DNA of 64,000 nt from Roseovarius sp. SCSIO 43702 (GCF_019599045.1 NZ_CP080623.1:2440501-2504500); one strand, 5' to 3'; positions 45,384 to 55,275 are shown, numbered from the stretch's first letter. Notes: generated from the sequence alone by a model not told the origin. Program-made: numbers and translations.

Positions 45384-46480
45384 ACCCGGACGCGCTCCCA
45401 GCGGTGCATGATGTCCCCGCCGACCGCTTCCGCACTGACAAGCTGGAACCGCGGCGCCGCGCCCAGCCGCTCGAGACCCAGCGCGCCGATGGCGGGCGTG
45501 CCTTCCGCGCCGATCACCATGCCCGCGGTGAAGCAGACAAGCTCGTCCACGAGCCCCGCCTGCAAGAGCGACGCGGCCAGCGCGCCACCGCCCTCGCACA
45601 GAACCCGCGTCAACCCCTGATCCCCGAGGCTGCGCAAAACGGATGCCATATCCATGTGCTGCCCCCGAAGCCGCGCGGGCAGCAGCGTGGCCCCCAGGCC
45701 CTCCCAAGCCTGGCACAGCGCGGCGTCGGCACCGGGGTCGTGACACATCCAGACGGGTACCTCCCGCGCCGTGCGCGCCAGTTGCGACATGAGCGGCACG
45801 TCGAGCCTGCGCGACACCACCACGCGCACCGGCTGCCGCGGCACCTCGCGGTCGCGCACGGTAAGCTGCGGATCGTCCGCACGCGCCGTGCCGGCCCCCA
45901 CCATCACCGCGTCGTGACAGGCGCGCATCCCCTGGACCCGCGCCCGCGCCTCGGGCCCGGTGATCCACCGGCTTTCCCCGGTCGCGGTCGCGATGCGCCC
46001 GTCAAGCGACGTGGCAAGCTTCAAGGTGAGCAGCGGCCGCCCCTCCGTCAGCCGCAGGAAGAACCCGGCGTGATCGCGCGCCGCCTCCTCGGAAAGCACG
46101 CCCTCGACCACCTCGACACCCGCCGCCCGCAGCATGGCAAGCCCCTTGCCCGAGACACGCGGATCGCTGTCGGGAATGGGCACGACGACACGCGCCACGC
46201 CCGCGCGGATCAGCGCCTCGGCACAGGGCGGGGTCTCACCGTGATGCGAACAGGGTTCGAGCGTGACATAGGCCGTCGCGCCTTCCGCCGCGCCCCCGGC
46301 CTCGGCCAGCGCCACGGCTTCCGCGTGCGGGCGCCCGCCGGGCCGCGTCCAGCCACGCCCCACCACCCGGTCGCCCTGCACGATGACACAGCCCACCGCG
46401 GGGTTGGGCCAGGCGTTGCCCATCGCGCGCCGGCCCAGTTCCAGCGCCTCGCGCATGTATCTGGTATCGGCGTCGCTCAC
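45380..46480 (-). CDS. ribD: Bifunctional riboflavin deaminase/reductase RibD
   Basis: 366-residue enzyme of riboflavin synthesis. The N-terminal deaminase has the zinc motif HAEAVAL and [14 protein letters not shown]; the C-terminal reductase begins near [18 protein letters not shown]. It acts on the pyrimidine intermediate made from GTP. Its start overlaps the nrdR stop by four bases. ribE lies 4.7 kb further on, beyond the capsule genes. Confidence 0.95.
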   Translation of the reverse strand: MSDADTRYMREALELGRRAMGNAWPNPAVGCVIVQGDRVVGRGWTRPGGRPHAEAVALAEAGGAAEGATAYVTLEPCSHHGETPPCAEALIRAGVARVVVPIPDSDPRVSGKGLAMLRAAGVEVVEGVLSEEAARDHAGFFLRLTEGRPLLTLKLATSLDGRIATATGESRWITGPEARARVQGMRACHDAVMVGAGTARADDPQLTVRDREVPRQPVRVVVSRRLDVPLMSQLARTAREVPVWMCHDPGADAALCQAWEGLGATLLPARLRGQHMDMASVLRSLGDQGLTRVLCEGGGALAASLLQAGLVDELVCFTAGMVIGAEGTPAIGALGLERLGAAPRFQLVSAEAVGGDIMHRWERVRV

Positions 46481-46959
46481 GCGCCGGTCTTGTCATCCGT
46501 GACCGCTTCGCCGGGACGAAGCTCGCTCACGAACTTGTCGAAATCATCGGCCGCCTGGAAATTCTTGTAGACGCTGGCAAAGCGCACATACGCGACCGTA
46601 TCTATCCGGGCGAGGCTTTCCATCACGATCTCGCCCACGGTTTTCGACGGAATATCCGTCTCGCCCATGCTTTCGAGCCGCCGCACGATGCCGGAAATCA
46701 TCTGCTCGACGCGGTCGGGCTCCACCGGGCGCTTCTGGAGCGCGATGCGGATCGAGCGTTCGAGCTTGTCGCGGTCGAAATCCTCGCGCCGCCCGTTCGA
46801 CTTCACCACCACGAGATCGCGCAACTGCACGCGCTCATAGGTGGTGAAACGTCCGCCACAGGCGGGGCACAGCCGCCGCCGCCGGATCGAGACATGCTCT
46901 TCCGCGGGCCGCGAATCCTTCACCTGCGTTTCGATATTTCCGCAAAACGGACAGCGCAT
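46477..46959 (-). CDS. nrdR: Transcriptional repressor NrdR
   Basis: 160-residue zinc-ribbon/ATP-cone repressor of ribonucleotide reductase genes. The zinc cysteines are in MRCPFCGN and LCPACGGRF; the ATP cone contains [20 protein letters not shown]. It is coupled to ribD by a four-base overlap, the usual arrangement. A TATAGT-like -10 sequence occurs upstream (minus strand, near 47024-47029). The gene sits far from nrd genes. Confidence 0.96.
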   Translation of the reverse strand: MRCPFCGNIETQVKDSRPAEEHVSIRRRRLCPACGGRFTTYERVQLRDLVVVKSNGRREDFDRDKLERSIRIALQKRPVEPDRVEQMISGIVRRLESMGETDIPSKTVGEIVMESLARIDTVAYVRFASVYKNFQAADDFDKFVSELRPGEAVTDDKTGA

Positions 46960-47106
46960 GGGCTTGCCCCCTTCTCTTCTCTGCCTCTCGGGTCGTGGGT
47001 CTTTCGCCCCCCGTGTCCACAGCCACTATAGGGCGTCCGCAAAGTTTTGGGTAGCCACGAAAGCCGCGCCCCAGATGATGCGGCCCGAAACCGTTGCAAC
47101 GCGGAC

Positions 47107-48657
47107 TCAACCCGGCAGATGCCAGTGCCGCCCGCGCACGGTCTCGACATATTCGGGCCATCCGAACCCCGTGGGCGGGTCATAATCGCACAGCGGCGCC
47201 ATCCATGTCTCGCCGCCCACACCGCCGCCGGTCCGCGCCTCGAACTCCGCGCGCGCGGCCTCCCGCGCGGCGTCGTCCTCAAGCAGCCGCAACGCCGCCC
47301 GTGCAAGCACCTTCGCGGCCACCTGCACCATCGGGTCGATCGTCGCCGGAATGCCGCCCAGCGCGTTCATCGCCCAGGGCGGATACGGCCCGCCCCTCAG
47401 CGCGGGCCGCGCCACGTAGAACCGGGCGAGCGGCGCGTGCCAGCTCATGTCGGTATAGTCGTCCGAGGTCGAATGCGCCTGCGCCGGCGGCAATGCACGG
47501 CGCAGTTCCGCCTCGGCGTCCCGCGGCGCCACGAGACGCGTGCAGGCGTCGATGAGCGGCTCCTCCATCGCCTCTTCTCCACAGGCCCGCTGCACCTTGC
47601 GCATGATGTCCCGGGCCGCCTCGTCCCAACGCGGTGCGCCCACCGCCTGCATCTCGCGCCAGACCAGCTCGGCCATCGCGTGATTGGTGAGGCCGGGGCG
47701 CGACTTGCTCACCCAGTGCCGCTCCCACGTGCAGCCGGTCAGCGCGGCCGCGGCCTCCGCGATCCGGTCAAGCTGCGCGGTCACCTGCTCGGCCTGCGCC
47801 ACCTCCGGCACGCGGATCATGTATTGCAGGTCGGCCTGAACCGCCGGCAGGTTGTCCGCCGTCGCCTGCCCCGCGTCCAGGATCGCCTCCGAGATCGACC
47901 AGCCCCCCGCATGGGGCAGCATCGCGTCGCGGTGCTGGCGGGCCATCTGGTACATGGTGACGAGCGCGTCATTGGCCCCCGGCGCGCGGATATCGGAATG
48001 CGATTGCGGGATCGGCGCCCCGTCCCGCGCCCCCCATGCCTGCGGCGCGTCACAGCGGAAGCGGTAGATCATCGCGTAGGCCGCCCCGCATTGCGTGTCC
48101 CAGCGCACCGTGTTGCAAAGTGGCAGCATGTAGAACGGATGGAACGAGAGCATCGCGGCCAGCCCGTCGTAATAGCCCTTCGCCGCGTGCAGGGGCTTCG
48201 AGCCGCGGACCTTCTCGGCGGGCTCGCCGGTAAAGCGCAACCCGCCCGCGATCCCGTGCCGCTCCATCGCGGCTTTCGCGGCCAGCACACCGCCGAGCCC
48301 GGCCATGCCGAGCGCCGAATGCGGATCCGTGTGCCCTGCCGCGAGAAACCCCAGGCCCTCGCGCGGCGCCCGCTCCGGTGCGGCGGCCTGGCAATTGCCC
48401 GGCACCGCGTCGTATTCGGCATACATGCCCACGACCGGCCCCTCACCCTGCCGCCATTCTGCGCAGAAGGCCGTGGGCATCCCGCCCGACCCCTCCTCGA
48501 CGGTGAACCCCTCAGCGCGCAGCCGCTCCACGTACCACGCCGCCGAGCGGTATTCCCGCCACGCGGGCTCGCCGAAGCCGAAGATCGTCGCGCATCCCTC
48601 CGACAACTCGCGCGCATGCGCTGCGACCCACGCCTCCGCCGTGACGACCGCGCTCAT
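47107..48657 (-). CDS. AbgB-like M20 family amidohydrolase
   Basis: 516-residue protein of the M20 peptidase fold, most like AbgB, one half of the p-aminobenzoyl-glutamate hydrolase. Metal-binding stretches include GMYAEYDAVPG, LAAGHTDPHSALG and TGEPAEKVRG, and a late HSTSDDYTDMSW. Related Roseobacter proteins are also annotated as general amidohydrolases, and no AbgA partner is present, so the substrate is open. The start (48657) overlaps the upstream YjbQ gene by four bases. Confidence 0.88.
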   Translation of the reverse strand: MSAVVTAEAWVAAHARELSEGCATIFGFGEPAWREYRSAAWYVERLRAEGFTVEEGSGGMPTAFCAEWRQGEGPVVGMYAEYDAVPGNCQAAAPERAPREGLGFLAAGHTDPHSALGMAGLGGVLAAKAAMERHGIAGGLRFTGEPAEKVRGSKPLHAAKGYYDGLAAMLSFHPFYMLPLCNTVRWDTQCGAAYAMIYRFRCDAPQAWGARDGAPIPQSHSDIRAPGANDALVTMYQMARQHRDAMLPHAGGWSISEAILDAGQATADNLPAVQADLQYMIRVPEVAQAEQVTAQLDRIAEAAAALTGCTWERHWVSKSRPGLTNHAMAELVWREMQAVGAPRWDEAARDIMRKVQRACGEEAMEEPLIDACTRLVAPRDAEAELRRALPPAQAHSTSDDYTDMSWHAPLARFYVARPALRGGPYPPWAMNALGGIPATIDPMVQVAAKVLARAALRLLEDDAAREAARAEFEARTGGGVGGETWMAPLCDYDPPTGFGWPEYVETVRGRHWHLPG

Positions 48658-49082
48658 GACCGCGCGCCTTGCAGATGTGCCACCACCTCGCGCCGGCGCG
48701 GCCGGTCGCGATGCTCGAACACGTAGATGCCCTGCCACGTCCCCAGCATCATCCGCCCCTCCGCCACCGGGACGGACAGCGACACGGGCATCATCGCCGC
48801 CTTGATATGGGCGGGCATGTCGTCCGGGCCCTCGTTCGTATGCCGCAGGTATGCCATCCGGGGGGTATCCGAAGGCGGCACCAACCGGCCGAAAAAGGCG
48901 TGCAGGTCATGCTGCACGTCGGGGTCGGCATTCTCCTGGATGAGAAGGCTTGCCGAGCTATGGCGGATGAAGAGCGTCAGAAGCCCCGTCTCCACCTTCG
49001 CGCGCGACAGCCACGCCGCCACGTCCCGCGTGATTTCGTAAAGGCCCTGGCCCTGCGTCTCGACGGTGATGATCTCCTGCAT
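48654..49082 (-). CDS. YjbQ family protein (UPF0047)
   Basis: 142-residue protein beginning MQEIITVETQGQG. It has the family hallmarks FIRHSSASLLIQENADPDVQ, LRHTNEGPDDMPAHIK and LGTWQGIYVFEHRDRPR. Members form trimers and a secondary thiamine-phosphate synthase activity has been described, but the main role is unclear. It is translationally coupled to the amidohydrolase downstream. Confidence 0.92.
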   Translation of the reverse strand: MQEIITVETQGQGLYEITRDVAAWLSRAKVETGLLTLFIRHSSASLLIQENADPDVQHDLHAFFGRLVPPSDTPRMAYLRHTNEGPDDMPAHIKAAMMPVSLSVPVAEGRMMLGTWQGIYVFEHRDRPRRREVVAHLQGARS

Positions 49083-49267
49083 GCTCCACTGATCCCGCAG
49101 GACCGCGCCGCCGTCAAGCGCACCGACGCGATACCGACGTGGATACCGACGTCCGAAATGCCCCCTGCCCGGCTTCCCGAAACCCGGCCGGCGGTTCGGC
49201 ATTTCGGGGCTTTCCAGCATCTTCCCGCCGTGCCAGTCTCCGCCCGTCGCCACCAAGAAGGGTCCGC

Positions 49268-51094
49268 ATGTTCCAGAGCTTTTCCGAATCTGCCCATCCC
49301 GAACAGGGTCCTCCCCGCCTTGCCGCGCTTCGCGAGGTCATGGCCGACGCGCGCCTCGACGGCTTCATCGTCCCGCGCGCCGACGCCTACCAGGGCGAAT
49401 ACGTGGCACCCTGCGACGAGCGGCTGGCCTGGCTCACGGGTTTCACCGGGTCGGCCGGGTTCTGCATCGCGCTTCGCGACAAGGCCGGCGTCTTCGTCGA
49501 TGGCCGCTACCGCACACAGGTGCGCAGCCAGGTGGACCTCGCGCATTTCACCCCCGTGAACTGGCCCGAAACGGCTCCCGCCGACTGGCTCGCGCAGGAA
49601 CTGCCCGAGGGCGGCCTCGTCGGGTACGATCCATGGCTCCACACCCCGCGCGAGATCGAAACCCTCACCAATGGCCTGCGCGACAGCGGCGTGACGCTCA
49701 AGGCGACCGACAATCTCGTCGATCGCATCTGGCCGGATCGTCCCGCGCCCCCCATGGGCCCGATCCGCGCCTACCCTGCCGAACTCGCCGGGCTTACCCA
49801 CGCGCAGAAACGCGCAACCCTCGCCGCCGAGCTGTCGGCAGGAGGCCACGACGCGGCGGTGCTGACGCTGCCCGATTCGATCGCATGGCTGCTCAACATC
49901 CGCGGCTCCGACATTCCCCGCAACCCGGTGCCCCACGCCTTCGCGATCCTACACGCCACGGCGAAGGTAACGCTCTTCGTCGAAGCGGAGAAGCTCGACG
50001 GCACGCTGCGCGCACATCTGGGCGATGACGTGATCGTCCGCCCGCCCTCCGCCTTCGGCCCGGCCCTGCACAGCCTCACCGGACCCGTGCGTCTCGACGC
50101 CAGAAGCGTTCCCGTCTGGGTCATGCGCGAGCTCGACCAGGCAGGCGTGCCTCGCGTCTGGGGCGATGATCCCTGCGTGCTGCCCAAGGCCTGCAAGACC
50201 GATGCCGAGATCGCGGCCACCCGCGAGGCACATCTGCGCGACGGCGCGGCGCTCTGCGAGTTTCTCGCCTGGTATGACGAACAGGCGCCCGGCTCGATCA
50301 GCGAGATCGACGTGGTCCGCCGGCTCGAGGAGTGCCGCCGCGCCACCGGCGCGCTGCTCGACATCAGTTTCGACACGATCGCGGGCTCGGGACCGAATGG
50401 CGCGCTCGCGCATTACCGCGTCTCGACGGCCTCCAACCGCATCCTGGCGCGCGGCGACCTGCTGGTGCTCGATGGCGGCGGACAATATCTCGACGGCACG
50501 ACCGACATTACCCGCACCCTGCCGGTCGGAGAGGCCGCCGACATCGGCGCCGATGAACGCGCGGCCTTCACCCGCGTGCTGCAAGGCATGATAGCGATGA
50601 GCCGCGTCCGCTGGCCCGCCGGCCTCGCGGGCCGCGATCTCGACGTGATCGCACGTTATCCGCTCTGGCTCGCCGATCAGGACTACGCGCATGGCACCGG
50701 CCATGGCGTCGGCGTCAATCTCTGCGTCCACGAAGGCCCGCAACGCCTGGCCCGCATCTCCGAGGTGCCGCTGCGCGCCGGCATGATCCTGTCGAACGAA
50801 CCGGGATACTACCGCGAAGTCGCCTTCGGTATCCGCATCGAGAACCTGCTCGTCGTGCAGGAGGCCGAGACGCTGCCCGGCGGCGACGCCACGGGCAAGC
50901 TCTGCTTCGAGACGCTGAGCTTCGTGCCGATCGACCGCCGCCTCATCGACGCATCGCGCCTCTCGGACGACGAGCGTGACTGGCTCGACGGCTACCACGC
51001 GCTCTGCCGCGACCTCGTCGGCCCGCGCGTGGCGCCCGCTGTCCGCGCCTGGCTCGACCAAGCCACCGCGCCCCTCGGGGACGCCGGAAAATAA
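49268..51094 (+). CDS. pepP: Xaa-Pro aminopeptidase (M24B family)
   Basis: 608-residue metallopeptidase removing an N-terminal residue before proline. Two creatinase-like N-terminal domains precede the catalytic pita-bread domain, whose metal ligands are in LVLDGGGQYLDGTTDITRT, HGTGHGVGVNLCVHEGP, LSNEPGYY and GIRIENLLVV. The C-terminal extension (about 65 residues) matches the long eukaryotic-like form. The ATG at 49268 gives MFQSFSESAH. It is divergent from yjbQ over 185 bases. Confidence 0.94.
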   Translation: MFQSFSESAHPEQGPPRLAALREVMADARLDGFIVPRADAYQGEYVAPCDERLAWLTGFTGSAGFCIALRDKAGVFVDGRYRTQVRSQVDLAHFTPVNWPETAPADWLAQELPEGGLVGYDPWLHTPREIETLTNGLRDSGVTLKATDNLVDRIWPDRPAPPMGPIRAYPAELAGLTHAQKRATLAAELSAGGHDAAVLTLPDSIAWLLNIRGSDIPRNPVPHAFAILHATAKVTLFVEAEKLDGTLRAHLGDDVIVRPPSAFGPALHSLTGPVRLDARSVPVWVMRELDQAGVPRVWGDDPCVLPKACKTDAEIAATREAHLRDGAALCEFLAWYDEQAPGSISEIDVVRRLEECRRATGALLDISFDTIAGSGPNGALAHYRVSTASNRILARGDLLVLDGGGQYLDGTTDITRTLPVGEAADIGADERAAFTRVLQGMIAMSRVRWPAGLAGRDLDVIARYPLWLADQDYAHGTGHGVGVNLCVHEGPQRLARISEVPLRAGMILSNEPGYYREVAFGIRIENLLVVQEAETLPGGDATGKLCFETLSFVPIDRRLIDASRLSDDERDWLDGYHALCRDLVGPRVAPAVRAWLDQATAPLGDAGK

Positions 51095-51138
51095 CACCGA
51101 TACGCCCGCCAACGGGCACCCAACAGGAGACTTCGCAT

Positions 51139-51480
51139 ATGACCAAGATCACCATCCGCAACGCCCCGGGCAAATGGGTCGTGCGCGCCGGCGGCGCCGT
51201 TCTGGGCGAGACCGACAACGCGCTCGAACTGACCGAGGGAGAGTATCCGCCCGTCATCTACTTCCCGCGCGGCGACATCGCCATGGCCTTCCTCGACGCG
51301 AACGCGCATGCCACGCAATGCCCGCACAAGGGAACGGCCAGCTACTACGACATCGTGACCAAGAGCCAGACGCTCGAGAACGCCGCCTGGAGCTACGAGG
51401 ACCCGCTCGAGAACGTGGCGCGGATCAAGGACCACCTCGCCTTCCACCCCGGCGACTACGTCACGGTCGAGCAGGTCTGA
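51139..51480 (+). CDS. DUF427 domain-containing protein
   Basis: 113-residue single-domain protein. It shows the family pattern VRAGGAVLGETDNALELTEG, PPVIYFPRGDI and CPHKGTASYYDI, with SYEDPLENVARIKDHLAFHP at the end. DUF427 proteins are small beta-rich proteins of uncertain, possibly nucleotide-related, role. It follows pepP by 44 bases with CAACAGGAGAC before its ATG. Confidence 0.92.
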   Translation: MTKITIRNAPGKWVVRAGGAVLGETDNALELTEGEYPPVIYFPRGDIAMAFLDANAHATQCPHKGTASYYDIVTKSQTLENAAWSYEDPLENVARIKDHLAFHPGDYVTVEQV

Positions 51481-51495
51481 AAAGCGCCCCGCGCC

Positions 51496-51568
51496 CTTCT
51501 TCTTGCCCGAAATATCCTGGGGTGAGCGCGGAAACCCCGCGTTTCCGCGCGAGGGGCAACGCCCCTCT
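51496..51568. repeat. Intergenic repeat element with two hairpins (copy 2)
   Basis: CTTCTTGCCCGAAATATCC (51499-51517) is followed by a perfect 10-pair hairpin (51527-51536 with 51542-51551) and a 7-pair hairpin (51552-51558 with 51562-51568). It lies between convergent DUF427 and ClC genes, so a terminator role in both directions is likely. The first half matches the element at 27946. Confidence 0.65.
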
Positions 51569-51575
51569 CCCGGTC

Positions 51576-53264
51576 TCAGCTGTGCTCTTCCTCCGAGACC
51601 GCTGCCAACGCGCGGTTATGCGCCTTGAGCGCATCCACGTGGAACAGCGCGCCCCGCAACTCCGGCGCCGCGCCTTCGCGGCCCAGCGACACCACCGGCA
51701 CGAATAGCACGCCCGCCCGGTCGAAGATCGGCATCGCGGTCTCGAGCGTGGCGCTCACATCCACGTAGACCCCGTCCTCGATCAGCGTCCAGCATTCCGC
51801 CTCCGACGCCGCGCGCGGGTTGTCGGGTGTGCGCATCAGGCTTTTCACCGACTGGATCGACAGCAGGTAGGCATGCGGCCCCGCCGCCAGGTGGACACCC
51901 CGCCGCGCCAGTTGCGTGAGGAAGAAGGACCGCTTCACCATCCGCGCCGACAGCGCCGTCGAGGTCGAGACCGCCACCATCACCGCAAGGCCCGTCTGCC
52001 AGTCGCCGGTCAGTTCGAACACGATGAGTGTGGTCGAGATGGGCGCGCCCAGCACCGCCGCCGCCACCGCGCCCATCCCCGCCAGTGCGTAGAGCGTGTG
52101 CGAGCCCGAGACGTCGGGAAAGATCGACGTGGCGATGAGCCCGAAGGCCAGCCCCGTCAACGCGCCCAGCATCAGCGAGGGCGAGAATACCCCGCCTCCC
52201 ATCCGCCCGCCCAGCGTGACGGCCACGGCCGCCGTCTTGAGCATCGCGAAGACGATCGCCTCGTGCAGCACCAGGCTGCCGGTCAGCGCGGCCGAGGTCG
52301 TCTCGTATCCCACGCCGATGATATGCGGAAAGCCCAGCGCCATGACGCCCAGCATCACACCCGCCAGCGCGGGCCTGAGCCAGCGCGGCAGATGCAGCAC
52401 CGACTGCACCCAGTCGCCCACATCCTCGGCGAAGAAGATCGACCGCATCAGGATCGTCGCGACGACCCCGCAGACAAGACCCAGGATCAGGAAGGCCGGC
52501 AGTTCCACGTAGAATTCGAAGACCGTGGACGAGGGCAGCACGAACTCCGTCACGTCGCCGAATTCCAGCCGGTTGATGACCGTTCCGGCAACGCTCGCGA
52601 TGACGATGGGCGCGAAGGCATGGAGCGCGAAATGACGCAGGATCACCTCGAGCGCGAACAGCGCGCCCGCGATGGGCGCGTTGAACGAGGCCGAGACCGC
52701 CGCCGCCACGGCGCAGCCCAGAAGATCGCGCCCGGTGATGCCGTCCGCGTTGATCCGCCGGCTCACCCAGCCCGAGATGAGCCCCGCGATATGCACGACC
52801 GGCCCCTCGCGCCCCGACGAGCCGCCGGTGCCGAGCGTGATCATCGCGGCCAGCGCCGAGGCGAGCCCGGCGCGCCGTTCGACACGGCCGTCGCGCAACG
52901 CCGCGCCCTCGATCACGTCCGCGACGGTGCGCGCCCGCCCGTCGGGCGTGAAGCGATGCAGCAGCAGCCCCACCGCCAGCCCGCCCAGTGTCGGCACGAA
53001 GACGATCCAGTACCACTCGAGCTCGACGATATGCGAATGCAGAAGCGACGGGTCGTCCGTGCCATAGGCGAGCCGCTCCAGCGCCTCGATACCCTTGCGG
53101 AAGAACAGCGCCGCGAACCCCGCCGCAATCCCGATCATCAGCGCGATGACCCAGAACTGGAACTTGCTCGGCCCCCGTGTCAGCAGGATGTGCCAGCCGC
53201 GCCTGACCTGCGCGCGCGCCCCGTCCCACGCGGCGCGCAGCGGGTGATCCGAGGTGTCAGGCAT
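51576..53264 (-). CDS. ClC family chloride channel/transporter
   Basis: 562-residue membrane protein with the ClC helix pattern. The ion-path motifs are GTGGSSGREGPVVHIAG (gating glutamate in GREGP) and GGRMGGGVFSPSLMLG. A C-terminal part of about 100 residues (from SIQSVKSLM) looks like a CBS-type regulatory region. It may be a proton-coupled exchanger or a channel; the second proton-path glutamate was not identified. It is divergent from the flavoenzyme gene at 53342. Confidence 0.92.
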   Translation of the reverse strand: MPDTSDHPLRAAWDGARAQVRRGWHILLTRGPSKFQFWVIALMIGIAAGFAALFFRKGIEALERLAYGTDDPSLLHSHIVELEWYWIVFVPTLGGLAVGLLLHRFTPDGRARTVADVIEGAALRDGRVERRAGLASALAAMITLGTGGSSGREGPVVHIAGLISGWVSRRINADGITGRDLLGCAVAAAVSASFNAPIAGALFALEVILRHFALHAFAPIVIASVAGTVINRLEFGDVTEFVLPSSTVFEFYVELPAFLILGLVCGVVATILMRSIFFAEDVGDWVQSVLHLPRWLRPALAGVMLGVMALGFPHIIGVGYETTSAALTGSLVLHEAIVFAMLKTAAVAVTLGGRMGGGVFSPSLMLGALTGLAFGLIATSIFPDVSGSHTLYALAGMGAVAAAVLGAPISTTLIVFELTGDWQTGLAVMVAVSTSTALSARMVKRSFFLTQLARRGVHLAAGPHAYLLSIQSVKSLMRTPDNPRAASEAECWTLIEDGVYVDVSATLETAMPIFDRAGVLFVPVVSLGREGAAPELRGALFHVDALKAHNRALAAVSEEEHS

Positions 53265-53341
53265 GTTTCCGCCCCATCCCCACCTTTCCCGTGAGCCGCG
53301 TTTGGCCTAGGTTTCGCGGGATCTGGCAAAGTGAGGGCGAC

Positions 53342-54718
53342 ATGGACACCGGCGCGGTTATCGAGGCATTGAGCTCATCTTTAGGACAACGGGTATCGCG
53401 GTCCAAGTCCGATCTCGACCTGCACGGCGCGAGCGAGACGCATTTCCCCCCGATGCCCCCCGATGCGGTGGTCTATCCCGAGACAACCGCCGAGGTGGCC
53501 GAAGTGGTGCGCATCTGCGCCGCGCATCGCTGCCCGGTGGTGGGCTGGGGCATCGGAACCTCGCTCGAGGGGCACGCGCTGGCGGCGCGCGGCGGGGTGA
53601 CGGTCGATTTCAGCCGCATGAACCGCGTGCTCGAGGTCCGTGCCGACGACATGGACGTCACGGTGCAACCGGGTGTCACGCGCGAGGCGCTCAACACCGA
53701 ACTGCGCGCGACCGGTCTTTTCTTTCCCGTCGATCCCGGCGCCAACGCCTCGCTCGGCGGCATGGCCTCGACCCGCGCGAGCGGAACGACCGCCGTGCGC
53801 TACGGCACCATGCGCGATCACGTGCTGGCGCTCGAGGTCGTCACCGCCACGGGCGAGGTCATCCGCACCGGCACCCGCGCGCGCAAATCGAGCGCGGGCT
53901 ACGACCTGACCGGGCTTTTCGTGGGCGCCGAGGGCACGCTCGGGCTCATCACCGAACTGACGCTCCGCCTGCACGGCCAGCCCGAGGCGATCGCCGCCGC
54001 CGTCTGCGCCTTCGACGACGTGGCGGGCGCCGTGGCGGCCACGATCGACGCGATCCAACTGGGGCTGCCCGTGGCACGGATCGAGCTTCTGGACCGCGCG
54101 AGCGTCGCGGCGGTCAACGCCTATGCCGGCTCCACGCTGCCCGAGAAACCCCATCTCCTGCTCGAATTCCACGGCTCCGAGGCAGGCGTGCGCGAAACCG
54201 CCGAGACCTTCGGCGAGGTGAGCGAAAGCCACGGCGCCAGCGGCTTCGACTGGGCCACGCGCCCCGAGGACCGCAGCGCGCTCTGGTCGATGCGCCACAA
54301 CGCCTTCTACGCGATCCTCGCCTCGCGGCCCGGCGCGCGGTCACTGGTGACGGATGCCTGCGTGCCGATCTCGCGCCTTTCCGAGGCGATCGAGGCGACC
54401 CAGGCCGATTTCGCGCAGCACGGCATCACCGGCCCAATCCTAGGCCATGTGGGCGATGGCAACTTCCACGCCATCGTGATGTTCGACGACACCGACGCCG
54501 AGGCCGTCACCCGCGCCCACGACGCCGCGCACCGGCTCGCGCTGCGCTCGCTCGACATGGGCGGCACCTGCACCGGCGAACATGGCATAGGCATGGGCAA
54601 GATGCGCTACATGGAACGCGAGCACGGCCCGGCCTGGCGCCTGATGGGAACGATCAAGCACGCCCTCGACCCCGACGGGATCATGAACCCCGGAAAGCTC
54701 GTGCCGCCCTGCAACTGA
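53342..54718 (+). CDS. FAD-linked D-lactate dehydrogenase/glycolate oxidase-like
   Basis: 458-residue flavoenzyme of the GlcD/D-LDH family. The PCMH FAD domain shows GWGIGTSLEGHALAARGGV, DPGANASLGGMASTRASGT and GAEGTLGLITELTLRL. The C-terminal substrate domain has LGHVGDGNFHAIV and GGTCTGEHGIGMGK. It oxidises a D-2-hydroxyacid, passing electrons to quinone or cytochrome c. No GlcE/F partners are adjacent, which favours a single-subunit D-lactate dehydrogenase. ATG at 53342 is used. Confidence 0.9.
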   Translation: MDTGAVIEALSSSLGQRVSRSKSDLDLHGASETHFPPMPPDAVVYPETTAEVAEVVRICAAHRCPVVGWGIGTSLEGHALAARGGVTVDFSRMNRVLEVRADDMDVTVQPGVTREALNTELRATGLFFPVDPGANASLGGMASTRASGTTAVRYGTMRDHVLALEVVTATGEVIRTGTRARKSSAGYDLTGLFVGAEGTLGLITELTLRLHGQPEAIAAAVCAFDDVAGAVAATIDAIQLGLPVARIELLDRASVAAVNAYAGSTLPEKPHLLLEFHGSEAGVRETAETFGEVSESHGASGFDWATRPEDRSALWSMRHNAFYAILASRPGARSLVTDACVPISRLSEAIEATQADFAQHGITGPILGHVGDGNFHAIVMFDDTDAEAVTRAHDAAHRLALRSLDMGGTCTGEHGIGMGKMRYMEREHGPAWRLMGTIKHALDPDGIMNPGKLVPPCN

Positions 54719-54732
54719 CACCCGGCGCCGGT

Positions 54733-55275
54733 TCAGCGCACCTCCTGCGGCCGGAACATCTGCGCGAACCATCCGGCTGGCCGCCGTGCCGCCGGGGCCG
54801 CCCTGTCCGCCGTCGCCTCCGGCGGGGGCGCGGGCGACGCGCCCGGCGGCGGCGCCACGATCGCCTCGTCCAGAACCCATCTGCCGGAACTGCCTTCGCG
54901 CCGGTCGATCTTCTGCACCGCAAGCCACTTGGCAAGCCGCGCACCGGCGCCCGGCAAGCGATCCTCGCGCGCCAGGTAGAAGCCGCAGTTGATCCGCAGG
55001 CAGATGTTGTCGAGCACGCGGCACGCGCCGGTGAACTCGGGGGGAACGTCGCGCTTGTGGAGATAGTTGAACCGCTCGGGCGCCCCTGCGAAGAACGTCG
55101 CCAGCGCGGTATCGAGATCGATGCTCTTCTGTGCCATCACCCAGCCCAGGACCGTCTCGGGGTACCGGCCCCAGTCGTAATCGCGCGCGACCTTCGCAAG
55201 CGCATCGCCGTCAAGCCCCCTCACACGGGCAAGGTGGGTTCGGGCGCAGCCCTGCGACCAGTCGTAATCTGCCAT
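54733..55275 (-). CDS. Hypothetical protein, DUF4274-like
   Basis: 180 residues, soluble. The stretch VARDYDWGRYPETVLGWVMA, followed by IDLDTALATFF, resembles DUF4274, as far as I can judge from memory. A Cys-containing part (CRVLDNICLRINCGFY) follows, then a Pro/Ala-rich tail of about 35 residues ending in WFAQMFRPQEVR, which could be an interaction tail. The start MADYDWSQGC at 55275 is preferred. It converges with the flavoenzyme gene. No known function. Confidence 0.7.
   Translation of the reverse strand: MADYDWSQGCARTHLARVRGLDGDALAKVARDYDWGRYPETVLGWVMAQKSIDLDTALATFFAGAPERFNYLHKRDVPPEFTGACRVLDNICLRINCGFYLAREDRLPGAGARLAKWLAVQKIDRREGSSGRWVLDEAIVAPPPGASPAPPPEATADRAAPAARRPAGWFAQMFRPQEVR

Noticed and set aside
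43251..45968. A 905-codon open frame on the minus strand opposite kpsC and ribD
   Set aside because: It lies antisense to a gene with clear duplicated KpsC motifs; its translation is low-complexity and rich in Arg/Gly/Ala, as expected for a GC-rich shadow frame.
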